From Ligustrum vulgare (Eukaryota > Streptophyta > Magnoliopsida > Lamiales > Oleaceae): DNA of 64,000 nt. Shown here in pieces: positions 54,567 through 64,000 of the stretch. The position numbers were made by a program, and so were the translations under genes. The stretch's first letter is position 1; every line of letters begins with the position of its first letter. The notes beneath the pieces are model-generated. The model was given only the letters and a program-made list of their open reading frames with translations. It ran no database searches and was not told where the DNA came from. Location of the stretch: contig OY743189.1 in the NCBI GenBank assembly GCA_963555705.1, positions 9,807,115-9,871,114 of the forward strand, read 5' to 3'.

Positions 54567-55983
54567 TGTTGGGAACCCGGGTTGCTCTTATCACAAAAAT
54601 TGATTTCTTGTGATAGATCATCCCGTTACAGGATTTATCTGTTCTATGTATTTAACTTGGAATAAATAATTTTGCACACAAAAAGGATTTTGAGAAGATT
54701 ACCTTTGTAGCGTGCTTTACAATAATCTTCATCAACTGCTTCTTGATTCCACCAAAACTTCAAACCCTCAAGCTTTCCTCGGTGTTCTCCAATGGCAGTT
54801 GTGCAGGTGTGTGGTCACCTTTCTCAAGATCTAGGTTAAACTAGGATTAGGGTTTCTTTGTAAAGAGGAAACACACACTACACACTTTAGTGTGTGTTTC
54901 GCCACTTTTCACATTAGGTTAAGAAAAATAGTCTTGGGAGACTATTTGTAACATCTTTACACTCCAAAACCCTACCAGGCCTAGTACCATAACCCAGGCC
55001 CATTTCTGCACAACCCAATACAGGTAATAAGCCTGTATAAACCCATTATAGTGAAGCCACCGAGGGAACCTGATCGGACCCAATTAAACTAAGCTCGAAT
55101 AAATTAATTATGACCCGATCAACTCTTGACCAGTCAAAATTAATTTATTAATCACGTTCTATTCCACTAAAAGAACGAGACTGCACTCTTAGTAAAATTG
55201 AAATTACTGAAACAATTAATCAATAATTATATCCTCTGACTTATCGTTCTTACATGTTACCCCCGTCGATCAACTCGAATATTCGGAGCAAGTTAAAATG
55301 ACCAAAATGCCCTTCTTTGAATATTCATAAATTCTCAACTCTCATCTTCTATCTGACAGTTCGATGTGATCCCATCACATCATAGAATTCAACAGTCACT
55401 GTCGAATTACTGAGCTCAGATTCAACTGTCCACTAGAAGAACCAGTGAGATTATGATCATATCTAAAAGGTGACGGATTCCATAATACGAATATATGTTC
55501 CTCGTTAGTTCACTTTAATTCCCAAAGTACCGAGATATTGATCAGCAATTTGATCTCACCCATTGATACCTCAAAGAACTTCAAGTTAGTAATCGAAGTC
55601 CATTATCCGATTAGGATTAAGGTCCCACGTACGATAATCAAGTGAAATTAAATTTGTACGGTCAATGTCACAAATTAATTTCACGTGGTCCCGTCCAATA
55701 CGTTCCAAACGTACTCTCAATTTTATTACCAAAGTCAAAGATAGACTTTAATAAAATCGAGACGATCTTATCAAAATAAATTGTCCATATTTATTTACTG
55801 ATCGTGAACGTTAATTTTAGATCGAATCACAAATTGAATATTTCCGTGTTTAACAACTTAAACACTCAATTTGTAATATCAAATCGACCCGTGGACAAAC
55901 ACAACATCATATTAATACAATCAATTAATATTTTACTTTTAAATGTCGTGAATTATACTCTATGGGCATATATAATTCCAACA
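54567..55983 (-). repeat. 3' LTR of copia D
   Basis: Plus strand TGTTGGGAACCCGGGTTGC...ATAATTCCAACA, 1417 bp. Confidence 0.94.
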
Positions 55984-55998
55984 ATCTCCCACTTGCCC
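55984..55998 (-). other. Polypurine tract of copia D
   Basis: Minus strand GGGCAAGTGGGAGAT adjoining the 3' LTR. The B equivalent has AAGTAGGAGAT. Confidence 0.85.
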
Positions 55999-57350
55999 TT
56001 AAAGTATACATGAAACGTCGAATCATCCATCTTGTCAACATCATCATTACACTAATGATTATGTTCTCAACCAAGATAGTAACTCATTTCGATGTAAGTC
56101 ACGGTTGTATAACAAACAATCCAAGATTGTGTTATTCCTAACCAATTAACCACATTATCTCCCAGTTATATTCCAATTTGACGACTCTCGAGAATCCTAG
56201 TCAAATCAGATCTTAATTAGTTTTATTCCATCAGATCACCAACTGAATAGATAAGCAAATACTTACTCGTTTTTCGAAAACGATTCAGTATATGATTTAC
56301 CTCTATTCAATGATCTGATCCTGGATCAAACTAATAATCACCAACAATATCTTCAGCATAAGATATGACCTATCTAGTGCAAAGTAAGGCTCCCTATAGC
56401 CGGAGCATAAGGAACCTTCTATATCTTACCATGAGTCTTAGGAGAATACTCATAAGATAGTTAAAGTCCACAAATAATATTATTCCTTTCAAGACTTCAA
56501 TATTGCAAATGTAGATAGTATCTTATTATTACATGAAACTTGAGACTTTCTATTTCATTTTTCTCCCACTCCGAAAAGTACGGATGTCTAGAAAAAATAG
56601 ACAGTCATCTACAAGTCCTTCAAGTCTAATTGCTGGTGCCAATTACTATTTAATGAAAATACTCTCACACATTAGTAGAGTGTCATTCAAATAAATAGTC
56701 GCGAAAACTGACTCATCTTTCTGTATACTCGAGTATACTTAAGATATATCAAGATTTTGATCAAGAACATGTATCACAATTATTCGATCAAATTCTGTAT
56801 TACATATGTTGAACAAATACCCAAATCCAAAGTTGGAAACTTGTAAGTCATGAATTTTACTTTCATGGTTTTTAATATGAACTCATCAGATTACACTTTG
56901 TAAATGATTTCCTCAAGATGCATTCAAGAAACAACTTCTTGACATCCATATGTCGTACCTCATTTTCACAATGAACGACAATGGATAAAAGATCCAGGTA
57001 AATATTCGCATGGCAATTGGCAAGAAGGGTTTCACAAACCCACAGCCATGAGCCTTGCGCTGAAGGCATCAACCTTCTCATCTACCATTCTCCTATCATC
57101 TTAAAAATCATCACACCCTATAGGTTTGACCCCATTAGATGTGTTTACAAATATCCAAACCCTAGTGTAGTACAAGGAATCCAATTCCGAGTTCTCGTTC
57201 ACCTTCCATGATTTCAATTCCATAACTTCTACCACTTCCCTAAATGAGGAGTCCTTCTCTTATTTCAGTAGAGACTGTCTAAAAAGACTCTCCGTAGAAT
57301 AAGCATCAAGAAGGTGGTCTTACAACCCTCCCACTCCAATTAGTCGCTGG
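55999..57350 (-). pseudogene. copia D RT/RNase H remnant
   Basis: Reverse-strand fragments: an RT motif-A region VRHMDVKKLFLECILRK (about 56900-56960), then RNase H pieces between 56150 and 56450 (around LNRFRKTSKYLLIYSVGDLM and the preceding region), then the end of pol before the purine tract. Each is in a different frame with stops between. The YVDD region is not visible, so RT is partly deleted. Confidence 0.65.
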
Positions 57351-58000
57351 AAGTGTATTTCCATTATGTCCAAATAGAGTCCCTTCCTCTCCTCCCACTA
57401 CTTGGTTATATCCCTAATTGGGATCAACCTCTTCACTACCTCTTTATGAACATAAAGAAGAGGCAGAACAGTGAGAACAACTTCGACTACAACCTTTGGT
57501 TTTTCCCTGTCCATTGGGTTCACCAGGCAAAAATAGTGGTTGAACCACTTGCCTATTTCTCCCACTAGGATCAGCAACCATCGGTTCCGTAGGAAGTCCC
57601 AAATCATCAAGATTAATTCTATGCGGAAACCTAGAATCAAGTTGTTTGAACCACGTTCTAACATCTTATCCAATAGAATTTTACTTGTGGATTTGTATTC
57701 TTCTATATGCCTTATCCTCTAAGAAAGTTACATTTGTACTGAACAAATACTTTCTTGACCAGAGGACTATAGAAGAAATAATTTCTAGTTTCGCTGCATA
57801 CCTTATAATCAAACCTTCATTGTTGCCTCCATCTCGTCAATCCTGGCTTTCAGCTTGTGTGCCAAAAGTCCCCAAATCTGAATGTGGTGTAAACTGAGCT
57901 TGCACCCATGCCACAACTCTAGGGGTATTTCAGGAAACGAATCAATGGTACTAGGCTATGAAGGAACCTGACTATCTCCGGTATACATTCCCAAATGAAA
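57351..58000 (-). pseudogene. copia D integrase C-terminal/linker remnant
   Basis: The reverse strand shows PLELWHGCKPSLHHIQIWG near 57890-57945, LVKKVFVSTNVTFLEDKAYR near 57720-57770, and a decayed linker down to 57400. This matches the integrase C-terminal region and the IN-RT linker of copia pol. The catalytic core is not recognised upstream. Confidence 0.7.
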
Positions 58001-60486
58001 CTAGTAACGAGGATAACTCATCATTGATTTGGTATTACCTTGTTCTCCTTTTCCGATAAATGGTTCATAAACTCATATGAGAGATACACAAACCTCAATC
58101 AAATCGAAGTATCTCGATTCTCTTAATTACTTCTCAACTTCTGTCCAAAATTCTAGAAACATTTCAGATCAATGAGATATTAAGTATAGAATCGAGATCT
58201 GGAGTGATCATCAATAAAAGTGATGCATTACTCGTACTCTCTCATATCTTGAGCACCAAAGAATCCACACATATCGAAAGTGTATTAATCTCCAAACTCT
58301 TAAGTCCATTTAATGTATAAGGACTCTTGGTTATCTAATCCACTAAACAAGATTCAGAAAACAATATAGATTCCACCTCAGATCCTTTTTGAGGTCCATC
58401 CCTTACTAGTATTAGAATCGAGTTTTGGATAAGTGTGACCAAGCCTAAGATCTTAATCATTTTACCCTCTAAATAAAATTCAAAAGCCCACATAGATTCC
58501 ACCTCCAAAATACTTAGAGGCTATCTGTACCAGTCTTTCAATCTTATTTAGATAAATATGATTATCTTAAGATCTTATCAAAGAGTTCATTAATACAAGG
58601 AGTCGTCTATCCCTTATCACTTGTAGTAATATTACACTTAGAACCATTTACAAGGCTTTGAGATTGTTAACCATTTGTCTCGCAATAATAAGAGCATTAT
58701 TTAACTTAATTCCAACTAATAACTGGAAATTAAGTTCTAAATAATTCCGCTCAAATAATAAAGAGACAAAATAACAATTAAATTGTTTCGCAAACATAAA
58801 AGTCCTACGGCTCTTTCCATATTACCGTACCCGTGCTTATCCTTATATTATACTCTATCTCATTGTGTCATTTGGTCACCTAGGACCATATTGCAACAAC
58901 TTGCAATAGTGGTTAGTTACTCTAGAATCTATAATCAAGATAGACTCAATTACTAACCATAAAACAATGAATATAGTCTTACTCCATTATAGAGTTTCCA
59001 GGAAAGGCTACTTCCTCATTAGTCATATCTTTGCTCAAAAGCAAAAAGGTTAGAGGGCCTACCATACTATCCGTTGCTTTAAAATAATCTCTTCTCTATG
59101 AATAGCTTAAATTGAACCTTTCAGGGACACGTTCATCCTGGTGAATATAGTCCACACTGAACCGCAAGAGATCATCTTAAAAGATTTCTCAAGCATTATG
59201 TCACATGAATCAATGTTTGCAAGTGGAACCTCCACCACGTAAAGTGACCAATCATGTTTTACCAAATGGTCTCTTGCAAAAACGTGATCGGTTCATAAGT
59301 AGAGATATATTATAGCTTGATAGCATATTTTGTATAGCTCCATAATTAAAATGTTCAAATTATCATAAATACCCTTCCATCGAGAAAATAAATATGGTAT
59401 CCAATTTTGATGTTTTTATTGCGAAGTTCTTGATATGAAAATCAAAAACTATGCAACAAACCATCTCATCAAAATAATACCATTTTCATTGGAAGATTTA
59501 TAATTATTTTGAACAAGGATCTTCTAGCACGAACAAATGTCGTAAGTGGAAAGAATTATAACGAGACATGTTACAGTTTTCGCAAATTAGTTGGTGATGT
59601 CTAAACATATAACTGGTTGTGGAAATACGACATTCAAATAAAATAAATGTATTAAACACGAGTTGCATAAATGATGAATACTTTCATATATGATGCATGA
59701 AGAAAAATTATGCACAAGTAGACCCAAAACTACTATAATATGACGACAACCTAAAACCCCAAAATCTTAAACACATTTCTCTATAGGAGAAATAAATGTG
59801 ATTTATGGCTAGGCTGGGACCCTCCCACTAAATTAAATATATCTAGCATCTCATGCAATATTTAATTTATAGTCGTTAAAATTTGGTCATCATTGACATC
59901 GTTTGAATATTCTATAGGAAGTCCCCACAATGTCATTGATTTAAGTGTCTAACCCCTATATTAATAATATTTCAAGTACCAAATTAATTATGTCACCTAT
60001 AGGGTAATCATGATTAATTCACACTTAAAAATCATCACCTAATTGGGCCCAATCCAGTAACCAAAACAGTGCAGCCCTCCTATAGGGAGACTAATTAGAT
60101 TAGCACGAGGCATACACAAATTTTTACTTCTGGGCTAATAGGGGAGGCCGTGGGTTCAAAAATTGCACCCTCGCTCACTTAATATTTTGAACTCTTGGGT
60201 TTTAATTAATAATTACCCAATCAATTTTAACTCTTAAAATCAATTTAATTATTAATAAATATATTTATTTTCTAATCTAACATTTAGAAAAGAAAATATA
60301 ATATAAAACAATGCATGACAGTATAGTACCTAGAGCGGTGTATATGTGATCTACATGACATGTTATTTAATGACATTCATTCACAAATTATTAAAGCAAT
60401 AAATAAATGCGATAATAAAATAAATATGAACATAATTTATGGCCAAACCTAGACACAAAAATTACAAATTAATTAAAGAGTCTATT
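58001..60486 (-). other. copia D interior without recognisable domains
   Basis: Should hold gag, protease and the integrase core, but no motif survives in any frame I could read. It is colinear with the two B segments. Contains a B-box-like GTGGGTTCAAAAATTG near 60149. Confidence 0.5.
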
Positions 60487-61320
60487 GAGCCACAAGCCGG
60501 CCCAATTCTTCAATTCCCATTTGTAAGTGTCCAGTCCAAATCTGCAAAGTTTCAGTCTTCAACCCAAATGTCAAAATGTAATGATCCAATTAAATATTCC
60601 AGCCCATTGTAAAATTCAGTCCACATTGCATTGGCCCAGCTAAACAATTTAGCCCACATTGCAATTAATTAAAATGGACAATTTTACAATTTCTAAGCCA
60701 TATTTAATTTCATCTATATTTGGCCCAACTTCAATTTAATTCAACTGGCCCAATCAGCCAATCATTTGATATCTGGCCCATTTCCATAATTCCAAACCGG
60801 CCCAAATGAATAGCCCATTTCCTTTCTTCAATTTCATGGCATTAACCTAGCAAAATTCAAAAGAAACACAGCTTCCATCTTCACAATGCCATCAGAAACG
60901 CAGCTGCCATCGCCGGAAAATGCTGCAACCACTGTGGCCAAACAGCGGTTTCATGAACCACCGCTGCTGTCGCCTTCACCTTGCAGCAACCTCGCCATGC
61001 ACTCGCCGGAAATGGACAGAAAGGAGGCTGCGGCTCCCACCGGGCCACGCACGGGCGCGACGTCAAAAAAACGCAGCGATGCTGCGGCTCCGCTACCTTC
61101 GCCTTCTTAGCCATTCGTCAGAGAGAAGATCTTGGAACACGAGGAATCGGAGACTCCCATGATGCCACCACTGCCGCCACGACCGCACATCGACGGCGTT
61201 TGGAGCGCTGCCGCGTCGCACATATGGCGACAGCGACACCGTGTCGCCCTCTTCATTTGTAGTTGCACAATCAGCGTCGTCGATCGCAGCGGCATCACCC
61301 ACGATGCTGCTGCCTAATTT
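60487..61320 (-). other. copia D leader: GCCCA-rich and GC-rich block
   Basis: 60487-60830 repeats (G)GCCCAATT/CAGCCCATT phrases; 60880-61320 is GC-rich (for example CGCCGGAAAATG, GCCGCCACGACCGCAC). Overlapping ORFs on both strands here reflect composition. It occupies the same leader position as the GC-rich blocks of A1 and A2. Confidence 0.5.
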
Positions 61321-61339
61321 CTTGTGATATTGCACTGCA

Positions 61340-61560
61340 GGTCCTTATTATATGGAGATGATGAAGTTTAGTCCATATACTGAAATTGCATCAATGGTCC
61401 TCCGAATTAAAAAATGTAGAATTGCCAGTCCACAGAATTTCCAACAGCAATCTTTGAATCCGAAATTGCAGAATTGGTCCCTTCAATCTGAAACTGCAGA
61501 TCTAGTCCTCGAATTTTATAATTACAATAGAAATAATACAAACCCTAATTCTATTGCAAA
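61340..61560 (-). repeat. Degenerate leader minisatellite of copia D
   Basis: Units of the type AATTGCAGAATTGGTCCCTT and GAAACTGCAGATCTAGTCC recur at roughly 35-bp intervals, analogous in position and wording to the A1/A2 leader repeats although the LTR families are unrelated. Confidence 0.5.
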
Positions 61561-61790
61561 AATCAAAAATTCAAAAGGGAAAACATGGAATCGTAATCCA
61601 CCCCTTTTGTTACAAGACTCGATAATACAAATACAAGATTTCACGACAAAAATCTAAGGCCATAAATTTGTTCAATAAAAAATATCATTCATTCAATAAC
61701 AATTAAATCACATAATCCCTAACACCGCTCAACTAACACATGCATATACAAAATAATTTATTCCTAAATACATAAAACAGTACCAAAAAC

Positions 61791-61807
61791 CTGGCGCTCT
61801 GATACCA
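61791..61807 (-). other. Copia D primer-binding site
   Basis: Minus strand TGGTATCAGAGCGCCAG, two bases from the 5' LTR; initiator methionine tRNA type. Confidence 0.93.
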
Positions 61808-61809
61808 AT

Positions 61810-63228
61810 TGTTGGGAACCCGGGTTGCTCTTATCACAAAAATTGATTTCTTGTGATAGATCATCCCGTTACAGGATTTATCTGTTCTATGTATTTAACT
61901 TGGAATAAATAATTTTGCACACAAAAAGGATTTTGAGAAGATTACCTTTGTAGCGTGCTTTACAATAATCTTCATCAACTGCTTCTTGATTCCACCAAAA
62001 CTTCAAACCCTCAAGCTTTCCTCGGTGTTCTCCAATGGCAGTTGTGCAGGTGTGTGGTCACCTTTCTCAAGATCTAGGTTAAACTAGGATTAGGGTTTCT
62101 TTGTAAAGAGGAAACACACACTACACACTTTAGTGTGTGTTTCGCCACTTTTCACATTAGGTTAAGAAAAATAGTCTTGGGAGACTATTTGTAACATCTT
62201 TACACTCCAAAACCCTACCAGGCCTAGTACCATAACCCAGGCCCATTTCTGCACAACCCAATACAGGTAATAAGCCTGTATAAACCCATTATAGTGAAGC
62301 CACCGAGGGAACCTGATCGGACCCAATTAAACTAAGCTCGAATAAATTAATTATGACCCGATCAACTCTTGACCAGTCAAAATTAATTTATTAATCACGT
62401 TCTATTCCACTAAAAGAACGAGACTGCACTCTTAGTAAAATTGAAATTACTGAAACAATTAATCAATAATTATATCCTCTGACTTATCGTTCTTACATGT
62501 TACCCCCGTCGATCAACTCGAATATTCGGAGCAAGTTAAAATGACCAAAATGCCCTTCTTTGAATATTCATAAATTCTCAACTCTCATCTTCTATCTGAC
62601 AGTTCGATGTGATCCCATCACATCATAGAATTCAACAGTCACTGTCGAATTACTGAGCTCAGATTCAACTGTCCACTAGAAGAACCAGTGAGATTATGAT
62701 CATATCTAAAAGGTGACGGATTCCATAATACGAATATATGTTCCTCGTTAGTTCACTTTAATTCCCAAAGTACCGAGATATTGATCAGCAATTTGATCTC
62801 ACCCATTGATACCTCAAAGAACTTCAAGTTAGTAATCGAAGTCCATTATCCGATTAGGATTAAGGTCCCACGTACGATAATCAAGTGAAATTAAATTTGT
62901 ACGGTCAATGTCACAAATTAATTTCACGTGGTCCCGTCCAATACGTTCCAAACGTACTCTCAATTTTATTACCAAAGTCAAAGATAGACTTTAATAAAAT
63001 CGAGACGATCTTATCAAAATAAATTGTCCATATTTATTTACTGATCGTGAACGTTAATTTTAGATTGTATTACAAATTGAATCTTTCCGTGTTTAACACA
63101 ACTTAAACACTCAATTTGTAATATCAAATCGACCCGTGGACAAACACAACATCATATTAATACAATCAATTAATATTTTACTTTTAAATGTCGTGAATTA
63201 TACTCTATGGGCATATATAATTCCAACA
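61810..63228 (-). repeat. 5' LTR of copia D
   Basis: Plus strand TGTTGGGAACCCGGGTTGC...ATAATTCCAACA, 1419 bp. The visible differences from 54567-55983 lie near 63064-63105 (for example AGATTGTATTACAAATT against AGATCGAATCACAAATT, and a 2-base insertion in TTTAACACAAC). Confidence 0.94.
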
Positions 63229-63298
63229 CTCTATTATTAGACTTCCAATAAAGTCCACTCGACATTAGAAGAGCACAATGTCAATATTTAAGTTATTA

Positions 63299-63604
63299 GA
63301 ACATCTCTAATGATTTATGGGTATTTTGATATATGTGACACTTATATAGATAATTATTTCACTCTATTGATAAAATAAATAGTAGATTTTAATGTCTATT
63401 CTCAATGGTATTTGTCTACAATTTATTATGTATACATTGTCAAGCAAGTTGTCTACATTTAGATATAGTATAAGATAATGTCTCAATCACGTCAACGTCA
63501 CGTAAGCATGCAAACTAACCATTGAAGATTAAATTTTTATATCCTTATTTATTTTTCCTGTGACAATCTATTTTTTTTCAATTAATATATTATTAGAGAT
63601 GCTC
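63299..63604. mobile_element. Tourist-like MITE (PIF/Harbinger type)
   Basis: 306 bp with inverted ends GAACATCTCTAATGATTTA and, reverse-complemented from the right, GAGCATCTCTAATAATATA, flanked by TTA on both sides (63296-63298 and 63605-63607). No ORF. The TTA target and GAGCATCTC end are typical of Tourist MITEs. Confidence 0.75.
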
Positions 63605-63607
63605 TTA

Positions 63608-64000
63608 ACTCGACAAATTATCTTTTTTTTTTACAAGTGGCTGGCTGCGAAATTTCGTTAGGTTTGTTGTGATTCTTTTAATTTGCACCATAATTGAGCA
63701 CTTAAGGGAAAAAAAAAAAAAAAAAAAGTTAACATTATCTACATCTACGCATGTGTACGGTAAAATTGCAAAAATGGTTTGTAAATCATTTTATAAATCA
63801 CACAATTTTTCAAATCAATTTTTAATATTACAAATTTTCTCTCTTCAATCACTACTTTTTATATCAAAATCATAAATAAACCAATTTACAAACAAAAAAG
63901 TATTACCTACAGTCTACAATATATAAAAATGGTGAATGAAGGTGAAACTTTTAAATACCTATTTTACCTTTATATATTTCGTTATATACCAATTTTATCT
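63608..64000. other. AT-rich flank, nothing recognised
   Basis: No gene or element boundary seen; contains an A run near 63710-63727. Confidence 0.5.

Larger units (their letters stand above)
54567..63228 (-). mobile_element. Ty1/copia element D, complete, minus strand
   Basis: 8.66 kb: minus-strand 5' LTR at 61810-63228, PBS 61791-61807, interior 55984-61790, polypurine tract 55984-55998, 3' LTR at 54567-55983, TSD CTCTA. The two ~1.42-kb LTRs look almost identical (only a few differences, clustered near the inner end), so insertion is very recent, yet gag and pol are fully degenerate. It is the intact reference for nested element B. Confidence 0.94.

Noticed and set aside
60130..60180. B-box-like GTGGGTTCAAAAATTG suggesting a second SINE or tRNA
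   Set aside because: No A box, no tail, no TSD; it is shared by B and D at the same position, so it is part of the copia interior.
60881..61335. Several overlapping ORFs in the GC-rich block of copia D
   Set aside because: Composition artefacts in the non-coding leader; no similarity and wrong strand for the element in several cases.

Overview
This window is AT-rich nuclear DNA from a flowering plant, probably a eudicot, and consists almost entirely of transposable elements. The basis is the dense nesting of plant-type Ty1/copia and Ty3/gypsy LTR retrotransposons, tRNA-iMet and tRNA-Asp primer-binding sites, an Athila-type gag-protease, a TRIM, a tRNA-derived SINE, MITEs, and a decayed plant U-box/ARM ubiquitin-ligase pseudogene. 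I see no intact host gene. No rRNA, tRNA or CRISPR was found. Element boundaries rest on TG...CA LTR ends, PBS, polypurine tracts and 5-bp target-site duplications (TSDs) read directly from the sequence.

Layout. 1-5718: the 3' part of copia element A1. 5719-10411: a rearranged copia scrap, an AT-rich spacer with a TRIM (7448-8047), and a minus-strand U-box/ARM pseudogene. 10412-16859: complete copia element A2, sister of A1 (454-bp LTRs, TSD actga). 16865-21600: spacer with a MITE and a minus-strand copia 3' end with its LTR. 21601-26340: copia gag remnant C, split by the compact gypsy-derived element N1 (23173-26217, TSD ctgtc). 26929-29848: probable long solo LTR. 29849-32160: non-TE sequence with one candidate exon. 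32161-50106: an 18-kb nest. Gypsy G (TSD gtaat) was invaded by minus-strand copia B, which was itself invaded by N2 (36049-38999, TSD ggaag) and by an Athila derivative (41258-45810, TSD gtgat). 50112-54561: MITEs, a CACTA end, a SINE and an LTR/PBS remnant. 54567-63228: copia D (TSD ctcta), full-length sister of B. 63299-63604: a Tourist-like MITE.

Almost every LTR element here is defective or internally deleted, yet most have clean LTRs and TSDs. The window therefore looks like a community of non-autonomous retrotransposons mobilised in trans: A1/A2 share the same lesions, B/D belong to one dead copia family, N1/N2 carry one conserved non-canonical ORF, and the Athila copy and G lack reverse transcriptase.

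The most unusual signal is regulatory. Three unrelated LTR families (N1, G, Athila) each carry a tight array of a family-specific CpG-containing palindrome (TTACGGCCGTAA, TTCGGTCGACCGAA, GCGATCGC) about 70-140 bp upstream of the presumed TATA box. In N1 the array falls into three pairs about 20 bp apart repeated every ~64 bp, and the whole module is absent from its sister N2. I read these as modular U3 binding-site arrays; that function is inference.
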